Origin: an uncultured Prevotellaceae bacterium
GTDB lineage: Bacteria > Bacteroidota > Bacteroidia > Bacteroidales > Bacteroidaceae
DNA: 15,405 nt
Assembly (NCBI GenBank): GCA_947306845.1
Contig: CAMZHP010000046.1
Location: 1-15,405, forward strand
Direction of reading: 5' to 3'
Shown here: positions 15,193 to 15,405 of the stretch, piece by piece
Numbering within the stretch: the first letter of the stretch is position 1
How the letters are laid out: each line of letters opens with the position of its first letter
Translations under genes and position numbers: made by a program
The notes under the pieces: generated by a model
Told to the model about the DNA's origin: nothing
What the model saw: the letters and a program-made list of their open reading frames with translations, nothing else
The model's database searches: none

Positions 15193-15223
15193 TTTGTCAT
15201 CCGCTCGACTATTCGTATCTTTG
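15193..15223 (+). promoter_or_regulatory. Promoter of the gene at 15243
   Basis: TTTG (15193-15196) and TATCTTTG (15216-15223) are 19 bases apart, again the full Bacteroidetes consensus. Its -7 element is identical to that of the divergent operon promoter at 14913. Transcription should begin near 15230, just upstream of the ATG at 15243. Confidence 0.82.
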
Positions 15224-15242
15224 GCTCCCAAAAGCAACGATT

Positions 15243-15405
15243 ATGGATAATAGACTATTGATTACTTTGGTTGTCATATTCATATTGGCTACAGCCATTT
15301 GCCTCTCCACATGCCATGCGGGCAACCATGGCTTACTGGGCAAAAGACGACCCATCAAAAAAGAAACAACCGCCATCCACTACTCCATGCACACCAACTC
15401 AGGTA
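15243..15405 (+). CDS. Exported protein, N-terminal part only (runs off the window)
   Basis: The first 54 codons are present and the gene continues past the window end. The protein begins MDNRLLITLVVIFILATA, a basic start plus hydrophobic core typical of a Sec signal peptide or an N-terminal membrane anchor, followed by CLSTCHAG and then a basic stretch GKRRPIKK. Cleavage after CHA, or retention as a membrane anchor, are both possible; the cysteines do not form a good lipobox. A consensus promoter sits 20 bases upstream, which supports this as a real start. The visible part is too short to name a family. Confidence 0.6.
   Translation, partial: MDNRLLITLVVIFILATAICLSTCHAGNHGLLGKRRPIKKETTAIHYSMHTNSG

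Larger units (their letters stand above)
14867..15242. other. Divergent intergenic region of 376 bases
   Basis: No gene is supported here. It holds two outward-facing promoters (14913-14943 minus and 15193-15223 plus) and, between them, a group of TTTGCGACA repeats described separately. It is AT-rich like the other spacers. A plus-strand open frame crossing it overlaps both promoters and has no recognisable protein features. Confidence 0.7.

Noticed and set aside
14932..15261. Plus-strand open frame in the divergent spacer
   Set aside because: It crosses both promoters and the repeat cluster, overlaps the well-supported start at 15243 in another frame, and shows no domain or export signal.

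Overview
The window looks like a chromosome segment of a Bacteroidales bacterium, most likely Prevotella or a close relative. Four promoters fit the Bacteroidetes pattern TTTG-N19/20-TAnnTTTG, the tmRNA tag ends in the Bacteroidetes-type YALAA preceded by GNNE, one small secreted protein has a tail like the C-terminal sorting signals of this phylum, and the spacers are AT-rich with short tandem repeats. The genus is inferred from these features, not from a database match.

Layout. Positions 1-2297 hold two plus-strand genes, a nucleotidyltransferase-fold protein (275-1363) and a FabG-like short-chain dehydrogenase (1578-2297). Copies of an AT-rich dispersed repeat lie before each. A 25-bp bidirectional hairpin terminator (2351-2409) separates them from a convergent tmRNA gene ssrA (2413-2807, minus). 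A small exported protein (2953-3411, plus) has its own promoter, divergent from that of ssrA.

Positions 3498-14866 form one apparent minus-strand operon, read in this order: a membrane-anchored sensor with a SpoIIE-type PP2C phosphatase and a C-terminal RsbW-like ATPase/kinase domain (14866-12668); a STAS anti-sigma-antagonist-like protein (12506-12198); a 2435-residue two-module NRPS with domains C-A-T-C-A-T-R (12193-4886); and a MATE-family exporter (4841-3498). The only clear promoter lies upstream of the phosphatase gene. The STAS and NRPS genes are 4 bases apart, with a strong Shine-Dalgarno sequence inside the STAS gene. A further plus-strand gene, cut by the window end (15243 onward), starts from its own promoter.

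How the parts may work together (inference). The sensor would set the phosphorylation state of the STAS protein, as in RsbU/RsbW/RsbV partner switching. The NRPS would make a two-residue, N-capped peptide released reductively as an aldehyde or alcohol, or cyclised to an imine or pyrazinone. The MATE protein would export it. The genetic coupling of a partner-switching module to an NRPS is the most interesting signal. The intergenic region 14867-15242 also holds an unexplained set of TTTGCGACA repeats that could be an operator.
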